Source: Gammaproteobacteria bacterium (GTDB lineage Bacteria; Pseudomonadota; Gammaproteobacteria; Pseudomonadales; Pseudohongiellaceae). From it: a DNA stretch of 64,000 nucleotides. The position numbers and the translations under genes are program-made. Position 1 is the stretch's first letter. Each line of letters begins with the position of its first letter. The notes below the pieces were generated by a model, which saw only the letters and a program-made list of their open reading frames with translations, was not told the origin of the DNA and did not search any database. The stretch covers positions 124,001 to 188,000 of the forward strand of contig JAURWS010000037.1 of assembly GCA_030654835.1 (NCBI GenBank), written 5' to 3'. Shown here piece by piece: positions 47,912-58,352 of the stretch.

Positions 47912-49810
47912 TTACAGCAATGGTTCTTCTTCCACCAAGCTTTCGGTAATGTCCGCGTTATTTCTGGAGTTTGACAAGAAAGCATCGAATGCAGCTCTAC
48001 CGTCAGCTTCCACACTTGAACTAATCAGCGTTGTGCGCTCCTCAGTAGCGAGCTGGTCCAGTGTGCCTAGATTGACGGACTGCAGCTCCAATATGACATA
48101 AGTGCCATTGCTCAAAGCGAAACCATCGAGTGTTGGGATGTCTCCCTCGGGTGGTAACATAGTGAATGCGCGCTGCAACACTTCTGTGTTGAGACCAGAC
48201 TGATCCCTGGACACCCCGTTCTGAGATATCCACTGCAACTCACTTTCCGCGATCATCTCTTCCACTGGTTGTCCATTGCGGAGCGAAGCCAATAGCTCCT
48301 CACCCACTGCCCGTGCCCTTTCCTTCTCCAGTTCGGTGCGCAAGATGGCTGCGATTTCACCACGCACTTCCTCGAGTGGTCTCAGATGCGCTTCGTTGTG
48401 CTCCCGCAGATTCAGAACCAGCGCGCGTGAATCCCCAATCTCAACCACCTCGCTGTTATTGCCACCCACCAGCACTTCTTCCGTGAATGCCGCTGCGACA
48501 ACATTGCTGTTGCTGGTAATTTCTGTCGTGCCACCCAGGCGAGAAAACGCCTCGCTTTCCACTATCTCAAGACCAAGGTCTTCTGATATCTCTCTCAGAT
48601 CTGTTGTCTCGAAGGCTAGGTTTGCGAGTGTTTCCAAGCGGGAAAAATACAATTGATCGACTTCGGCACTGCTGAGATCGCGACGGATTCGATCAGACAC
48701 TTCTTCAATTGGTGCAAATTCATTCAGATCGTACTCGGTCAGTTTGACGATATGAACTCCGAATTCAGATACAACCGGGGCAGAGATCTGTCCGACCTCA
48801 AGAGTTGCCAACACCTCCTCCAGCTCCGGGGGGAATGCCGATCCATCGGAATAGCCAATATCGCCTCCAGACTGAGCTGAAATCGTATCGCTGGAAGCCT
48901 CCAGCGCAATTGCAGCGAAATCCTCGCCTTGATCCAATCGCGTCTTCAGGTCAGCTGCCTGCGCTAAGGCCTGTTCTTGAGTCCTCGCATTACTGAGCTC
49001 AAGCAGGATGTGAGACGCTCGTCTTTGTGTAGCAGCTGAGGATGCATTACGTTCGATCTCATACTGAGCCTGAACATCCGCATCACTTACTTCTACCTCA
49101 CCAAAAATGGCACTTTTATCAAGCAGGGCATAATCGACCGCTACTTCTTCTTCAACCATGAAGCGAGATTGGTTATTTTGATAATAGGTCTCAATCTGAT
49201 CAGCCGGTATGACCTCTCCTTCAGTTCTATTGCCGAGGGTAACGGACAAAAATCGGAAATCCCGAGTTTGCGAAGTCAACGCGGCGATGCGCTCCAACTC
49301 GTTCTGCGTCATAAAACTGGAGGAGGCGTATGCGTTGACCAGCTGACCTACCACCATTTGCTTAGACAAAGCATCGCGATAAGCCTGCACGCTGAACCCT
49401 TGTGTGGCCATGGTTCGCAGCGCCAGATTCGAGTCAAATACTCCTCCGATCTGGAACTGTGGATTATTGATAATCTGGCGATCAATGGCATCGCTCGAGA
49501 TCGTCATGGAGGCGTTTCTCGCTGATTGATTGAGTAATCTGTCCTCAATAATCTGATTCAAAGCAACTTCGCGTAACAACCCTTCATCCAGATTGGCGAG
49601 ATCTGCACCGACACTCATCATCAGGTTCTGTACGCTTGTCGCCAGCTCTGGTTCAGTGATCTCTTCACCATTCACCTCGGCAACGGTCGAATTGTTTACA
49701 AACCCACCAACAATGGATTCGACTCCGAACAATGCCATCAGCGCAATAATGAAGCCAATAATGACCTTTGCAATCATCCCCTGGGAGTTGTCTCTTATTT
49801 TTTGCAGCAT
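47912..49810 (-). CDS. ppiD: Periplasmic folding chaperone PpiD
   Basis: This protein of 632 residues starts at the ATG 49810 (MLQKIRDNSQGMIAKVIIGFIIALMALFG), preceded by AGGAAAT. It has one N-terminal membrane anchor, then SurA_N-like helices (VNGEEITEPEL...). A parvulin-type PPIase domain with RRASHILLEL, FAAIALEASSDT and FGVHIVKLTEYD follows, and then a long C-terminal region. It assists outer-membrane protein folding near the Sec translocon. It follows hupB, the order lon-hupB-ppiD being the same as in E. coli. Confidence 0.94.
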   Translation of the reverse strand: MLQKIRDNSQGMIAKVIIGFIIALMALFGVESIVGGFVNNSTVAEVNGEEITEPELATSVQNLMMSVGADLANLDEGLLREVALNQIIEDRLLNQSARNASMTISSDAIDRQIINNPQFQIGGVFDSNLALRTMATQGFSVQAYRDALSKQMVVGQLVNAYASSSFMTQNELERIAALTSQTRDFRFLSVTLGNRTEGEVIPADQIETYYQNNQSRFMVEEEVAVDYALLDKSAIFGEVEVSDADVQAQYEIERNASSAATQRRASHILLELSNARTQEQALAQAADLKTRLDQGEDFAAIALEASSDTISAQSGGDIGYSDGSAFPPELEEVLATLEVGQISAPVVSEFGVHIVKLTEYDLNEFAPIEEVSDRIRRDLSSAEVDQLYFSRLETLANLAFETTDLREISEDLGLEIVESEAFSRLGGTTEITSNSNVVAAAFTEEVLVGGNNSEVVEIGDSRALVLNLREHNEAHLRPLEEVRGEIAAILRTELEKERARAVGEELLASLRNGQPVEEMIAESELQWISQNGVSRDQSGLNTEVLQRAFTMLPPEGDIPTLDGFALSNGTYVILELQSVNLGTLDQLATEERTTLISSSVEADGRAAFDAFLSNSRNNADITESLVEEEPLL

Positions 49811-49890
49811 GTCATTTCCTGTCGAATACCGTGCTTGATACAACGATCGAATTGGTGCGAAGCGTGAATAAATAGCACCTTCTCTAAACT

Positions 49891-49914
49891 AAAAAGGCGC
49901 ATCATTGATGCGCC
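49891..49914 (-). terminator. Intrinsic terminator of hupB
   Basis: GGCGCATCA and TGATGCGCC form a perfect 9-bp GC-rich stem around one base, and on the minus strand it runs into TTTTT. It lies 95 bases after the hupB stop and before ppiD. Confidence 0.88.
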
Positions 49915-50008
49915 CCAAAAACACTTCTAAGCAGTCAGACCAACCTTCCGATCTTTATGTAAGCCGTCTTTGTCCGGACTGACCCGCTGTCGAATTTTAA
50001 CTGTATGG

Positions 50009-50284
50009 TTAGAGATTTACGGCGTCTTTAAGAGCCTTGCCAGCTTTGAATGTAGGCACTTTGGCTGCTTTGATTTGAATTGTCGCACCAGTTTGTGGAT
50101 TGCGACCTTGGCGTGCTGCGCGCTCTTTGGTTGTAAAAGTACCGAAACCAACGAGTACGACCGGATCGCTTTTCTTCAGCGAGTCAGTGATGGCATCAAT
50201 CATGGCATCTATCACGCGTCCGGCTGCAGCTTTTGGAATGTCAGCACTTGCAGCAACAGCATCGATTAATTCTGATTTATTCAC
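50009..50284 (-). CDS. hupB: Nucleoid protein HU-beta
   Basis: This 91-residue DNA-bending protein starts [22 protein letters not shown]. It contains [28 protein letters not shown], with the conserved DNA-intercalating NP turn. Length is standard (90). AAGGGG lies 9 bases before the ATG, and a strong sigma-70 promoter (50423-50452) and an intrinsic terminator flank it. It is therefore its own transcription unit. Confidence 0.97.
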   Translation of the reverse strand: MNKSELIDAVAASADIPKAAAGRVIDAMIDAITDSLKKSDPVVLVGFGTFTTKERAARQGRNPQTGATIQIKAAKVPTFKAGKALKDAVNL

Positions 50285-50422
50285 GTTGTCCCCTTATTTT
50301 TCTAAGTTGAGTTATTACTTGAAATCAAGCGGGCGAAGTGGCGTTTCAATGCCCGCGCTAGTATTTATATTCTGTCTGATTTTTTATTCAAGAGATGGCT
50401 TGATAACCAATACGACCGGCAC

Positions 50423-50452
50423 TTTATACCAAGCCAAAGAAAGCTGTGTCAA
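50423..50452 (-). promoter_or_regulatory. Strong promoter of hupB
   Basis: On the minus strand a consensus TTGACA (50447-50452) and TATAAA (50423-50428) are 18 bases apart. A TGG just before the -10 makes it an extended type. The leader would be about 130 bases. Confidence 0.75.
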
Positions 50453-50478
50453 CCATAAACACTGGCTTCCACTGTGAT

Positions 50479-52914
50479 TCAGTGCGTATTTATATGCATT
50501 TCATCCTTGGTTTTATCGACATCATCACTGGCTACGGAAATTACAGTTTTCGAAGCGACAACATCTGAATTTGGAACAGGCTGATATTCCAGGGCAAGCT
50601 CTAAAACTTGATCTATCCATTTGACAGGACAAATTTTCATATCAGCTTTTACATTATCGGGAATCTCTCGCAAATCCCTCTCGTTGTCCGCAGGAATAAT
50701 AACCGTCTTGATATTGCCTCTATGTGCGGCGAGCAGCTTCTCCTTGAGGCCCCCAATACGTAGAACCTGACCTCGCAAGGTAATTTCACCGGTCATGGCA
50801 ACATCCGCTCTCACAGGAATACCCGTCAACGCGGACACAAGTGCAGTACACATTCCTATACCAGCACTCGGCCCATCTTTCGGCGTTGCTCCCTCTGGAA
50901 CATGAATATGCAAATCCATGGTTTCATGAAAGCCGGGCTTGAGGCCCAACACCGCCGCACGGCTGCGAACTACAGTAATGGCAGCCTGGATCGACTCCTG
51001 CATGACATCACCCAATGATCCAGTCTTGATGGTTTTTCCTTTCCCCTCTAAAGCTACGGCTTCTATGGTCAGCAATTCGCCGCCAACCTGAGTCCATGCC
51101 AGCCCGTTAACCTGCCCAACGAGATTATTTTCTTCAGCGCGACCAAAATCATACTTTCGAACGCCAGAGTAGTTTTCCAGCAGCTCACTTTTGACGACAA
51201 CTGGAGCAGTCGGGCCAGTTGAGGAGTGTTGCTTGACTACTTTGCGGCAGATTTTCGCTATCTCTCGCTCCAGGCCTCGCACGCCGGCCTCTCTGGTGTA
51301 GTATCGAATCAGATCCTTGATGGAGTCTTCGCCGATACTGAGTTCGCCTTTACGCAGCCCATTGTTTTGCTGCTGCTTGGGTACAAGGTACCGATTGGCG
51401 ATGTTGACTTTTTCATCTTCGGTATAGCCCGGCAGGCGAATAATCTCCATGCGGTCAAGCAGTGGGCCAGGAATGTTCATGGTATTGGATGTGCAAACGA
51501 ACATGACTTCTGACAGGTCGTAATCGACCTCCAGATAGTGATCGTTGAAGCTGTGGTTCTGTTCTGGATCAAGAACCTCCAGCAATGCGGATGCGGGATC
51601 TCCCCGGTTGTCCATTCCCATCTTGTCTATTTCGTCGAGTAAAAATAGTGGATTTTTCACTCCTACTTTTGCAAGTTTTTGCAGTAATTTACCCGGCAGA
51701 GACCCGATGTAGGTTCTTCGATGACCTCTGATTTCAGCCTCATCGCGCACCCCACCCAATGCCATACGCACAAACTTTCTGTTTGTTGCGCGGGCGATCG
51801 ATTCCCCCAGTGATGTCTTGCCAACCCCAGGGGGACCTACCAGACACAAAATCGGGCCTTTCAATTTCTTGACACGCTTCTGCACCGCCAGATATTCGAG
51901 GATTCTGGTCTTTACCTCTTCCAGGCCATAGTGATCGTTTTCAAGGACTTGTTCAGCCTTCTCCAGATCCAGACGGACTTTGCTGCGTGCTTTCCATGGC
52001 AGGCTGACCATCCAGTCAATGTAGGTTCTCACGACGGAGGCTTCGGACGACATAGGTGACATCATCCTTAACTTGTTAAGCTCCGAAAGTGCTTTGTCTC
52101 GCGCCTCCACGGGCATTCCCGCTTCCTCAATGCGCTGTTTTAATTCCTCTGCCTCATTGGGGCTATCATCCAATTCCCCCATTTCCTTCTGAATGGCCTT
52201 CATCTGCTCATTGAGGTAGTACTCTCGCTGGCTTTTCTCCATCTGTTTCTTAACGCGTCCACGAATCCTCTTCTCTACTTGAAAAAGATCAATTTCGGAT
52301 TCGATGAGCGCCATCAGATGTTCAATTCTGGGCTGCAGAGCAACCAGCTCCAGGAGATTTTGCTTCTCCTGAAGTTGCAGTGACATATGCGATGCAATGG
52401 TATCTACCAGACGCCCTGCCTCATCAATACTGGAAATTGAGGTAAGAACCTCAGGAGGGATTTTCTTGCTTAATTGCACGTATTGATCGAATTGCGAAAG
52501 CAATGAACGAGTCAGCAGCTCGGACTGTTTATCAGCCAAGGGGTCGCCACTCACAAGATGGATGTTCGCCTGATAGTAGTCTGTGGCGAGCTCTACTGAC
52601 TTGATGCGTGCCCTGCTTACGCCTTCTACAAGTACTTTAACGGTGCCGTCAGGCAATCGAATGAGCTGCAGGATGCTTGCAACTGTGCCTATTTCAAAGA
52701 TATCCTGCTCGCTGGGATCGTCTTCTGAGGGGCTTTTCTGGGCGACAAGCAATACTTGTTTGCCCGCACTCATTGCCACTTCAAGGGCCTTGATGGATTT
52801 AGGCCTTCCAACGAAGAGTGGTTGTACAATCTGCGGATAGACAACAACATCACGCAGTGGGAGGAGCGGTAGAACAGTTTTCCCGGCATCGATTGTATCT
52901 GGCAAAAGACTCAT
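50479..52914 (-). CDS. lon: ATP-dependent protease Lon
   Basis: This 811-residue AAA+ protease degrades damaged and regulatory proteins. The N-terminal LON substrate domain spans about residues 1-210. The Walker A motif is [11 protein letters not shown] and Walker [12 protein letters not shown]. The catalytic serine is in [11 protein letters not shown], with the partner lysine in GLKEKLLAA. Length is slightly above E. coli Lon (784) because of a longer C-terminal tail. A heat-shock-like promoter lies about 60 bases upstream. Confidence 0.97.
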   Translation of the reverse strand: MSLLPDTIDAGKTVLPLLPLRDVVVYPQIVQPLFVGRPKSIKALEVAMSAGKQVLLVAQKSPSEDDPSEQDIFEIGTVASILQLIRLPDGTVKVLVEGVSRARIKSVELATDYYQANIHLVSGDPLADKQSELLTRSLLSQFDQYVQLSKKIPPEVLTSISSIDEAGRLVDTIASHMSLQLQEKQNLLELVALQPRIEHLMALIESEIDLFQVEKRIRGRVKKQMEKSQREYYLNEQMKAIQKEMGELDDSPNEAEELKQRIEEAGMPVEARDKALSELNKLRMMSPMSSEASVVRTYIDWMVSLPWKARSKVRLDLEKAEQVLENDHYGLEEVKTRILEYLAVQKRVKKLKGPILCLVGPPGVGKTSLGESIARATNRKFVRMALGGVRDEAEIRGHRRTYIGSLPGKLLQKLAKVGVKNPLFLLDEIDKMGMDNRGDPASALLEVLDPEQNHSFNDHYLEVDYDLSEVMFVCTSNTMNIPGPLLDRMEIIRLPGYTEDEKVNIANRYLVPKQQQNNGLRKGELSIGEDSIKDLIRYYTREAGVRGLEREIAKICRKVVKQHSSTGPTAPVVVKSELLENYSGVRKYDFGRAEENNLVGQVNGLAWTQVGGELLTIEAVALEGKGKTIKTGSLGDVMQESIQAAITVVRSRAAVLGLKPGFHETMDLHIHVPEGATPKDGPSAGIGMCTALVSALTGIPVRADVAMTGEITLRGQVLRIGGLKEKLLAAHRGNIKTVIIPADNERDLREIPDNVKADMKICPVKWIDQVLELALEYQPVPNSDVVASKTVISVASDDVDKTKDEMHINTH

Positions 52915-52975
52915 ATCTTACGTCCTGATGGTGAAAGTACGAGAGGGAGCCCTGCTCGTATATACATAGACTCCG

Positions 52976-53003
52976 ATCTTGGGTCGGCCTATTGTCTTTT
53001 CAA
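52976..53003 (-). promoter_or_regulatory. Candidate sigma-32 (heat-shock) promoter of lon
   Basis: On the minus strand ATTGAAA matches the -35 consensus CTTGAAA in six of seven bases (TTGAAA at 52998-53003). Fourteen bases later CCCAAGAT (52976-52983) resembles CCCCATNT. lon is a heat-shock gene in E. coli, which supports it. Confidence 0.5.
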
Positions 53004-53120
53004 TCGTACAGAGGGTAAAGCTTGCAAAGAAAAACTGAGCCAGCGAATCTTACTCCCCGGTTGCCTCAAAAAAAGGCGAAGGAAAGCAGGATTCGGGTAT
53101 CTCGTCATACCGGCAATCTT

Positions 53121-54413
53121 TCAATTTTCTTCTGACGCTGTCCTGGAAGATGGTTGCTCGCGATTTTCGTAAACCAGTAATGGTTCGGACTCCCCATTGA
53201 TGACGGCAGCGTCGATAATCACTTTGCTGACATTCTCCATGGAGGGAATTTTGTACATAGTGTCCAGCAGAACGCTCTCCATTATTGAGCGCAATCCTCG
53301 CGCTCCTGTTTTTCGTTCCTTGGCTTTCTGGGCGACTGCTTTCAACGCCTCATCCCGGAATTGGATCTCTACTCCTTCCATTTCAAACAGTTTTTGATAC
53401 TGCTTGATCAGAGAATTTCGTGGTTCTTTGATTATTCGAACCATGGCATCAAGATCCAACTCATCCAAAGTCGCAATCATGGGGAGCCTGCCCACGAACT
53501 CAGGAATAAGTCCGTATTTGACAAGATCCTCTGGTTCGACATCCCGCAGCGTTTCACCCATGCGGTGATCAAGATCTTTACTGCGTACTTCTGCGCCGAA
53601 ACCAATGCCTCCTTTCTCCGAGCGATCACGGATTATCTTCTCCAATCCAGCAAAGGCGCCACCGCAGATGAACAGGATATTTGAAGTATCTACCTGCAGG
53701 AATTCCTGCTGAGGATGTTTGCGACCGCCTTGAGGCGGGACTGAAGCAACTGTCCCTTCAATCAGTTTAAGCAGGGCCTGTTGCACCCCCTCACCAGAGA
53801 CATCGCGGGTAATGGATGGGTTATCTGATTTTCGAGAAATCTTGTCGATCTCGTCGATATATACAATACCGATTTGCGCCTTCTCGACATCGTAATCGCA
53901 CTTCTGTAGCAGCTTCTGAATGATGTTTTCGACGTCTTCTCCGACATAACCAGCTTCGGTCAGTGTCGTAGCATCCGCTATGGTAAATGGTACATCCAGC
54001 AACCGAGCCAGAGTTTCCGCGAGCAGAGTTTTCCCCGTGCCTGTCGGGCCAATCATCAGGATATTGCTCTTTCCGAGCTCCACCCCGCCACTGGTTTCGT
54101 CATAGTTCAGGCGCTTATAGTGATTATAAACGGCAACAGCGAGAACTTTCTTGGCGTTTTCCTGGCCAATAACATACTCGTCGAGAGTTTTCTTGATATC
54201 TTCAGGAATGGGCAGCTTCTTCGTACCAGACTCAGAATCCTTCTCTTGAATCTCTTCCCTGATAATATCATTGCAGAGGTCTACACACTCGTCGCAGACG
54301 AAGACAGAAGGGCCAGCTATCAGCTTACGAACCTCATGCTGACTCTTGCCACAGAAGGAACAATAGAGCAACTTGCCGCTGTCGTCACCTTTGTTGAAAC
54401 GATCATCTGACAT
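53121..54413 (-). CDS. clpX: ClpXP unfoldase subunit ClpX
   Basis: This ATPase of 430 residues feeds substrates to ClpP. The start is the ATG at 54413 ([10 protein letters not shown]), preceded by GAGAGGTAG. The frame extension upstream is not homologous. The N-terminal zinc-binding domain has [11 protein letters not shown] and CDECVDLC. Walker A is [11 protein letters not shown], and Walker B is VYIDEIDKI. The IGF-type ClpP-contact loop is present as GIGFGAEV. It lies 217 bases downstream of clpP on the same strand. Confidence 0.97.
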   Translation of the reverse strand: MSDDRFNKGDDSGKLLYCSFCGKSQHEVRKLIAGPSVFVCDECVDLCNDIIREEIQEKDSESGTKKLPIPEDIKKTLDEYVIGQENAKKVLAVAVYNHYKRLNYDETSGGVELGKSNILMIGPTGTGKTLLAETLARLLDVPFTIADATTLTEAGYVGEDVENIIQKLLQKCDYDVEKAQIGIVYIDEIDKISRKSDNPSITRDVSGEGVQQALLKLIEGTVASVPPQGGRKHPQQEFLQVDTSNILFICGGAFAGLEKIIRDRSEKGGIGFGAEVRSKDLDHRMGETLRDVEPEDLVKYGLIPEFVGRLPMIATLDELDLDAMVRIIKEPRNSLIKQYQKLFEMEGVEIQFRDEALKAVAQKAKERKTGARGLRSIMESVLLDTMYKIPSMENVSKVIIDAAVINGESEPLLVYENREQPSSRTASEEN

Positions 54414-54630
54414 TAAACTACCTCTCAAATTCGCTGCAGAACCAGAGCATGGGGGCCGCATGCCACTTCATACAGGGCAGCGAAAACTCCACAGTCGTCG
54501 ACCCACACCCATGTAATCGGCAGAATAGTGATCTGCCGTAGGCGAATGATAACACCGGGATGGGGAATTTTAACAAGACATAAGAGCGCCGAAAGAGCTT
54601 GTCTTACAGCGCCAGGTCTAAACTTTGCCA

Positions 54631-55221
54631 TTACATGACGCGATGACTGAGGACTTTGTCCACTAAGCCATACTTCACGGCCTCGTTGGCGCTCATAAAA
54701 TTATCACGCTCAGTATCCCTGGCAATCTCGTCCAGGTCTTTGCCTGTGTGTACGGCCATGATTTTGTTCAATTGATGTCTGAGTTTGATAATTTCATTGG
54801 CTTGGATTTCGATATCCGCTGCCTGGCCGTGCGCTCCACCGCTTGGCTGATGGATCATCATGCGAGAGTGCGGGAGTGCGAATCGTTTTCCCTTCGCTCC
54901 GCCCGCCAGCAGCAAGGCCCCCATACTGGCAGCCTGACCAATACACATAGTACTGACATCAGGTTTGATGAACTGCATCGTGTCATAAATCGAGAGCCCC
55001 GCCGTTACCGACCCACCTGGTGAGTTGATATACAGGTGGATGTCCTTGTCAGGATTTTCCGACTCAAGAAACAATAACTGGGCGACCACCAGGTTAGCCA
55101 TGTGATCCTCTACCTGGCCTACCATGAAGATCACCCGTTCTTTCAGGAGTCGTGAATAAATGTCGTAGGATCGCTCTCCTCTTGCGGTTTGTTCGACCAC
55201 CATGGGAACCAGCGTTGACAT
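54631..55221 (-). CDS. clpP: ClpP protease proteolytic subunit
   Basis: This serine protease subunit has 196 residues from the ATG at 55221 ([20 protein letters not shown]), chosen because AAGGAAG lies 8 bases before it. Frames opening at 55245 or 55251 are alternatives. The mature enzyme should start within the first few residues, so the propeptide is much shorter than the 14 residues of E. coli. The catalytic serine is in [12 protein letters not shown], the histidine in [12 protein letters not shown], and the aspartate in TERDNFMS. It sits between tig and clpX. Confidence 0.95.
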   Translation of the reverse strand: MSTLVPMVVEQTARGERSYDIYSRLLKERVIFMVGQVEDHMANLVVAQLLFLESENPDKDIHLYINSPGGSVTAGLSIYDTMQFIKPDVSTMCIGQAASMGALLLAGGAKGKRFALPHSRMMIHQPSGGAHGQAADIEIQANEIIKLRHQLNKIMAVHTGKDLDEIARDTERDNFMSANEAVKYGLVDKVLSHRVM

Positions 55222-55254
55222 CACCAAATCTTCCTTAGATTGCATAAACACCTG

Positions 55255-56574
55255 TTATTTGCTGGCTTTGGGGGCATCTGGTTTGATTACATCGTCATAG
55301 CTGACTTTCTTCTCTGTGACCTTTGCTTCCGCCAATATGGCGTCGAAAGCCTGATCTTCAAGAACCGCCGACTCTACAGATGCCAGTTGTTCCTTGTTGC
55401 TGTAATACCAGCGAACTACCTGTTCGGGTGATTCATAGGTAGAGGCAATATCCTCGATTGTGCTTTTGACCTGCGCTGGGTCGGCCTTCAGGCCTTTGCT
55501 CTTGATGACTTCGCCAAGTATCAGTCCCAACGCAATGCGCTTCCCGGCCTGTTCTCGAAATAATTCGTCAGGCAACATCGAAGGATCGACATTTTTCTTC
55601 CCTCCTCCAAATTGTTGCAAAGCCTGCTGGCGCAGCGCTTCGATCTCGTTTTTGACTAGTGCTGACGGCAGAGCAACTTCGTTTTGAGATAGCAAAAGAT
55701 CCATCACGCGATTCTTGAGCTTGGCTTTGCTAGCGTTGTTGAGCTCTCTGCTCATATTGGCGGCGACTTCCTTGCGGAAAGCCTCGACACCCCCTTCTTC
55801 AATGCCAAACACGGCAAAAAATTCGTCATTCAGTTCCGGCAATGCGGGAGCGCTGACTGAATTGATCTTTATTTCGAACCTGACGGGCTTTCCCGCGAGT
55901 TCCTTATTGTGATAATCCTCAGGGAAAGCCAGATCGAGTACGACCTCATCGCCTGCCTTTTTCTTCAACAAACCCTTTTCAAAGCCCTCAATCATTCGAT
56001 CAGAGCCCAGAACCAGATTTGCACCCTGCGCAGATCCACCGTTAAAAGCCACCCCCTCAATTGTCCCGATATAGTCGATATTGATGCGGTCTTTGTTCTT
56101 GCTCTGCCGAGTGACGGGTTCCCACGTCTGTCTTTGTTGACGAAGCGTTTCGATCATCTTGTCGATGTTTTCATCACCCACTTCTGCAACGAGCTTTTCA
56201 ACCTTGAGCTTGCTGAAATCACTCAAAGCCACTTCAGGGAAGACTTCGAAAACTGCTACGTAGGAGAGATTCTTGCCTTCTTCAAGCGACTTAGGCTCAA
56301 TTCTTGGTTGCCCTGCAGGTTTGAGGTTTTGCTCACTTATAGCCTGGTAGTAAGTCTTGCTCATTACTTCGCCGACCACCTCCTGGCGAACACCGCGACC
56401 ATAACGCCCTTGAATTACCTTCATTGGGACTTTGCCCTTGCGAAAACCATTCAACCGCACGTTTCCAGCGGCTTCCTGCAGGCGCGCGTTCACGGCACTT
56501 TCTACGACCGAAGCTGGCACTTCAACCGTCATGCGACGCTCAAGACCAGAAGTAGTTTCAATAGAGACTTGCAT
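55255..56574 (-). CDS. tig: Trigger factor
   Basis: This 439-residue ribosome-bound chaperone starts MQVSIETTSGLERRMTVEVPA. The ribosome-docking signature is LNGFRKGKVPMKVIQGRYG (the GFRxGKxP motif). The FKBP-type prolyl isomerase domain spans about residues 150-245 (DRINIDYIGTIEGVAFNGG...). The C-terminal helical arms complete it. Length is near E. coli (432). It is the first gene of the tig-clpP-clpX set. Confidence 0.96.
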   Translation of the reverse strand: MQVSIETTSGLERRMTVEVPASVVESAVNARLQEAAGNVRLNGFRKGKVPMKVIQGRYGRGVRQEVVGEVMSKTYYQAISEQNLKPAGQPRIEPKSLEEGKNLSYVAVFEVFPEVALSDFSKLKVEKLVAEVGDENIDKMIETLRQQRQTWEPVTRQSKNKDRINIDYIGTIEGVAFNGGSAQGANLVLGSDRMIEGFEKGLLKKKAGDEVVLDLAFPEDYHNKELAGKPVRFEIKINSVSAPALPELNDEFFAVFGIEEGGVEAFRKEVAANMSRELNNASKAKLKNRVMDLLLSQNEVALPSALVKNEIEALRQQALQQFGGGKKNVDPSMLPDELFREQAGKRIALGLILGEVIKSKGLKADPAQVKSTIEDIASTYESPEQVVRWYYSNKEQLASVESAVLEDQAFDAILAEAKVTEKKVSYDDVIKPDAPKASK

Positions 56575-56981
56575 TAAACACCCTCACAGGCCGACCTGAC
56601 CGGCACGGCGGTCAATGGCCATCAATAGTAAAAGAAAACTGTGCCAACAGCGCAGGCGACAGGTAACACAAATTGGGAATTTTTACTCTGCCAGAATCGA
56701 TTCGACCGCGCCCTTGAAAAGCCGTGGCTTAGTCTATTAAAATCAAGAGGTTAATTCGATATTCCCGACATAAGAAGTGCGCGATTGTCCCATATTGCAT
56801 GGCTTTATTCAATAAATAATCTTGTTCGAGCCCGCGAGCGTGCACTATGCTCTTTCCACCTGATACCCCTCTGCGCAGTGCCATTTTTACGTCAAATGAA
56901 CGGTGCTGGCCGGATCACACTAGCTGACAGTTGTAACCGCTAGCTGGATATAAACACTACTTCATAGCGAGCCATCAAACT
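56575..56981. other. Divergent intergenic region between tig and mobA
   Basis: This 407-base stretch should carry the tig and mobA promoters. I see no RNA gene or supported ORF. A 7-base direct repeat CTAGCTG occurs at 56929 and 56941 just upstream of mobA. No promoter stands out clearly. Confidence 0.5.
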
Positions 56982-57626
56982 GTGAACCTCGACTTATCTA
57001 CAACTGCTGGTGTGATACTCGCGGGCGGCAAGGGCTCGCGCATGAACTATTCCGATAAGCCGCTACTTGAAATTGGAGGGAGAACTATTATCGAGTCCAT
57101 CCTGGATATCGCGAACAGACAGGTTGGCAGGCTGATCATCAATGTCAACTGCAGTCACGAACTCTATAACCGCTTCAATGTTCCGATAATCAGCGACAGT
57201 AGAGGTGATTTCGCAGGACCTTTGGCCGGAATTCTTTCAACTATATATTGGGTGACTACCCATGTCCCTGCGGCCAAAATTATTGTGTGCTTCCCGGGTG
57301 ATGTACCGTGGTTTCCTGGTGACGTAGTCGAAAGAATGCTTCAAGCAATGCAAGAAACAGGGAGTGAAGTGGTATGGCTGCGTACAGACGGGCAGGTTCA
57401 ACCTCTTTTTTCCGTATGGTCGATAACCCTGGGTCCGGCTTTGGAGGATGCACTAGCAAGAGGAATGTATAGCCCAATGCAGTTTATCCGCAGCAGAAGG
57501 CACGCAACTGTTGATTACCACCAATTGGCGCCAGGATTTTTCAATAACATCAACACACCAGAGGATTTAGAGAGCGCAAGGGGTTTGGCTGAGCAATATG
57601 CCGTCTTGAGCAAGCCAGCAGAATGA
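56982..57626 (+). CDS. mobA: Molybdenum cofactor guanylyltransferase
   Basis: This 214-residue nucleotidyltransferase attaches GMP to molybdopterin. The GTP-binding signature is GVILAGGKGSRMNYSDKPLLEIGG, with the expected GGxxxRM and DK residues. DSRGDFAGPLAGIL and GDVPWFPGD follow, the latter in place of the common CDMPxLPxD. The C-terminal FFNNINTPEDLESA matches MobA closely. The start is a GTG at 56982 without a strong ribosome site. No other molybdenum-cofactor gene is in the window. Confidence 0.87.
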   Translation: MNLDLSTTAGVILAGGKGSRMNYSDKPLLEIGGRTIIESILDIANRQVGRLIINVNCSHELYNRFNVPIISDSRGDFAGPLAGILSTIYWVTTHVPAAKIIVCFPGDVPWFPGDVVERMLQAMQETGSEVVWLRTDGQVQPLFSVWSITLGPALEDALARGMYSPMQFIRSRRHATVDYHQLAPGFFNNINTPEDLESARGLAEQYAVLSKPAE

Positions 57627-57946
57627 GGGGTGCTAGAAATTTTTTTATTTTAGTTTGTCTTCAACACACTAAATCTAAAAGGGAAAAGCTAGTCAGAGCT
57701 TCGCTAAGTTAAATTATCAGCAGTTCGTGCAGATCATTTGCGCAAGTATTAATTCATAAAGGTAACACTTTGAATCCAAAAGCGATTTGGATCGCATGGA
57801 TTCACTAACATGTGGTCATATCTTATTGATTAAGATTATATTTTGCATATTTCTCTATTACTTGCTGGTTCATTGCTAGCGAGATAATGGCATGTAATTT
57901 GCGCTCTTCTCATTACTTCATTTCTTATTTTAAGGTTGTATCACTC
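57627..57946. other. AT-rich intergenic stretch after mobA
   Basis: This strongly AT-rich stretch has no ORF worth calling. The region before the small protein gene likely contains its promoter, but no -35/-10 pair is clearly better than the AT background. Confidence 0.45.
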
Positions 57947-58012
57947 GTCGGCTTAGGGGTGTCGCGTATGCTGTTGAGGTAGACCCCTTATTCCAGACTG
58001 CCCTAGGCCGAC
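57947..58012 (+). promoter_or_regulatory. Long imperfect stem in the 5' leader of the following small gene
   Basis: GTCGGCTTAGGG (57947-57958) pairs with CCCTAGGCCGAC (58001-58012) over 12 positions, with one G-U pair in RNA. Inside it, AGGGGT and ACCCCT can form an alternative stem (57955-57960 with 57984-57989). The ribosome site TAGGAGG of the next gene begins about 10 bases later. The arrangement suggests an RNA element that could switch between two folds. Confidence 0.55.
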
Positions 58013-58035
58013 GGAGACCAATTAGGAGGCTGAAA

Positions 58036-58314
58036 ATGGCAAATGTACGCAAGAGTGATCGATCTGCACGGATTTCCCCCTGCCGCTCCGAACGCGTCTT
58101 CAACAAAGCCAGTCTGTGGTACTTTCGAACCAGAGAAGGCCGGGACGTTGGGCCATTTCGATATGAATCAGAGGCGCGTCAGATGCTGACACAATTCATT
58201 CGAGACATGATGGCGATAGAGGCTCAACCACAGGCGCCGAAGCCTCACTTTCGCTTAAGCGCAATCGCAGAGACTGCCGAGCGGGCGCTTACGTTAGTAC
58301 GAGCTGGCATCTAA
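58036..58314 (+). CDS. 92-residue protein with WYFRTREG-x2-VGPF motif
   Basis: This small basic protein has a variable start and then the compact motif SLWYFRTREGRDVGPFRYESEA (about residues 26-47), followed by helices. The motif recalls DUF6316-type small proteins of Pseudomonas relatives; that name is from memory. Function is unknown. A strong ribosome site (TAGGAGG) sits 8 bases before the ATG, and an unusually structured leader precedes it. An HD-GYP gene follows 38 bases downstream on the same strand, which hints at joint expression. Confidence 0.75.
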   Translation: MANVRKSDRSARISPCRSERVFNKASLWYFRTREGRDVGPFRYESEARQMLTQFIRDMMAIEAQPQAPKPHFRLSAIAETAERALTLVRAGI

Positions 58315-58352
58315 ACCTGTATTACCCTCGATATCCTGGTCGCCATGCTCTA

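Noticed and set aside
54414-54580. CCCCAT boxes upstream of clpX as sigma-32 promoters
   Set aside because: Two CCCCAT-like boxes occur on the minus strand, but neither has a CTTGAAA-like partner at 11-16 bases.
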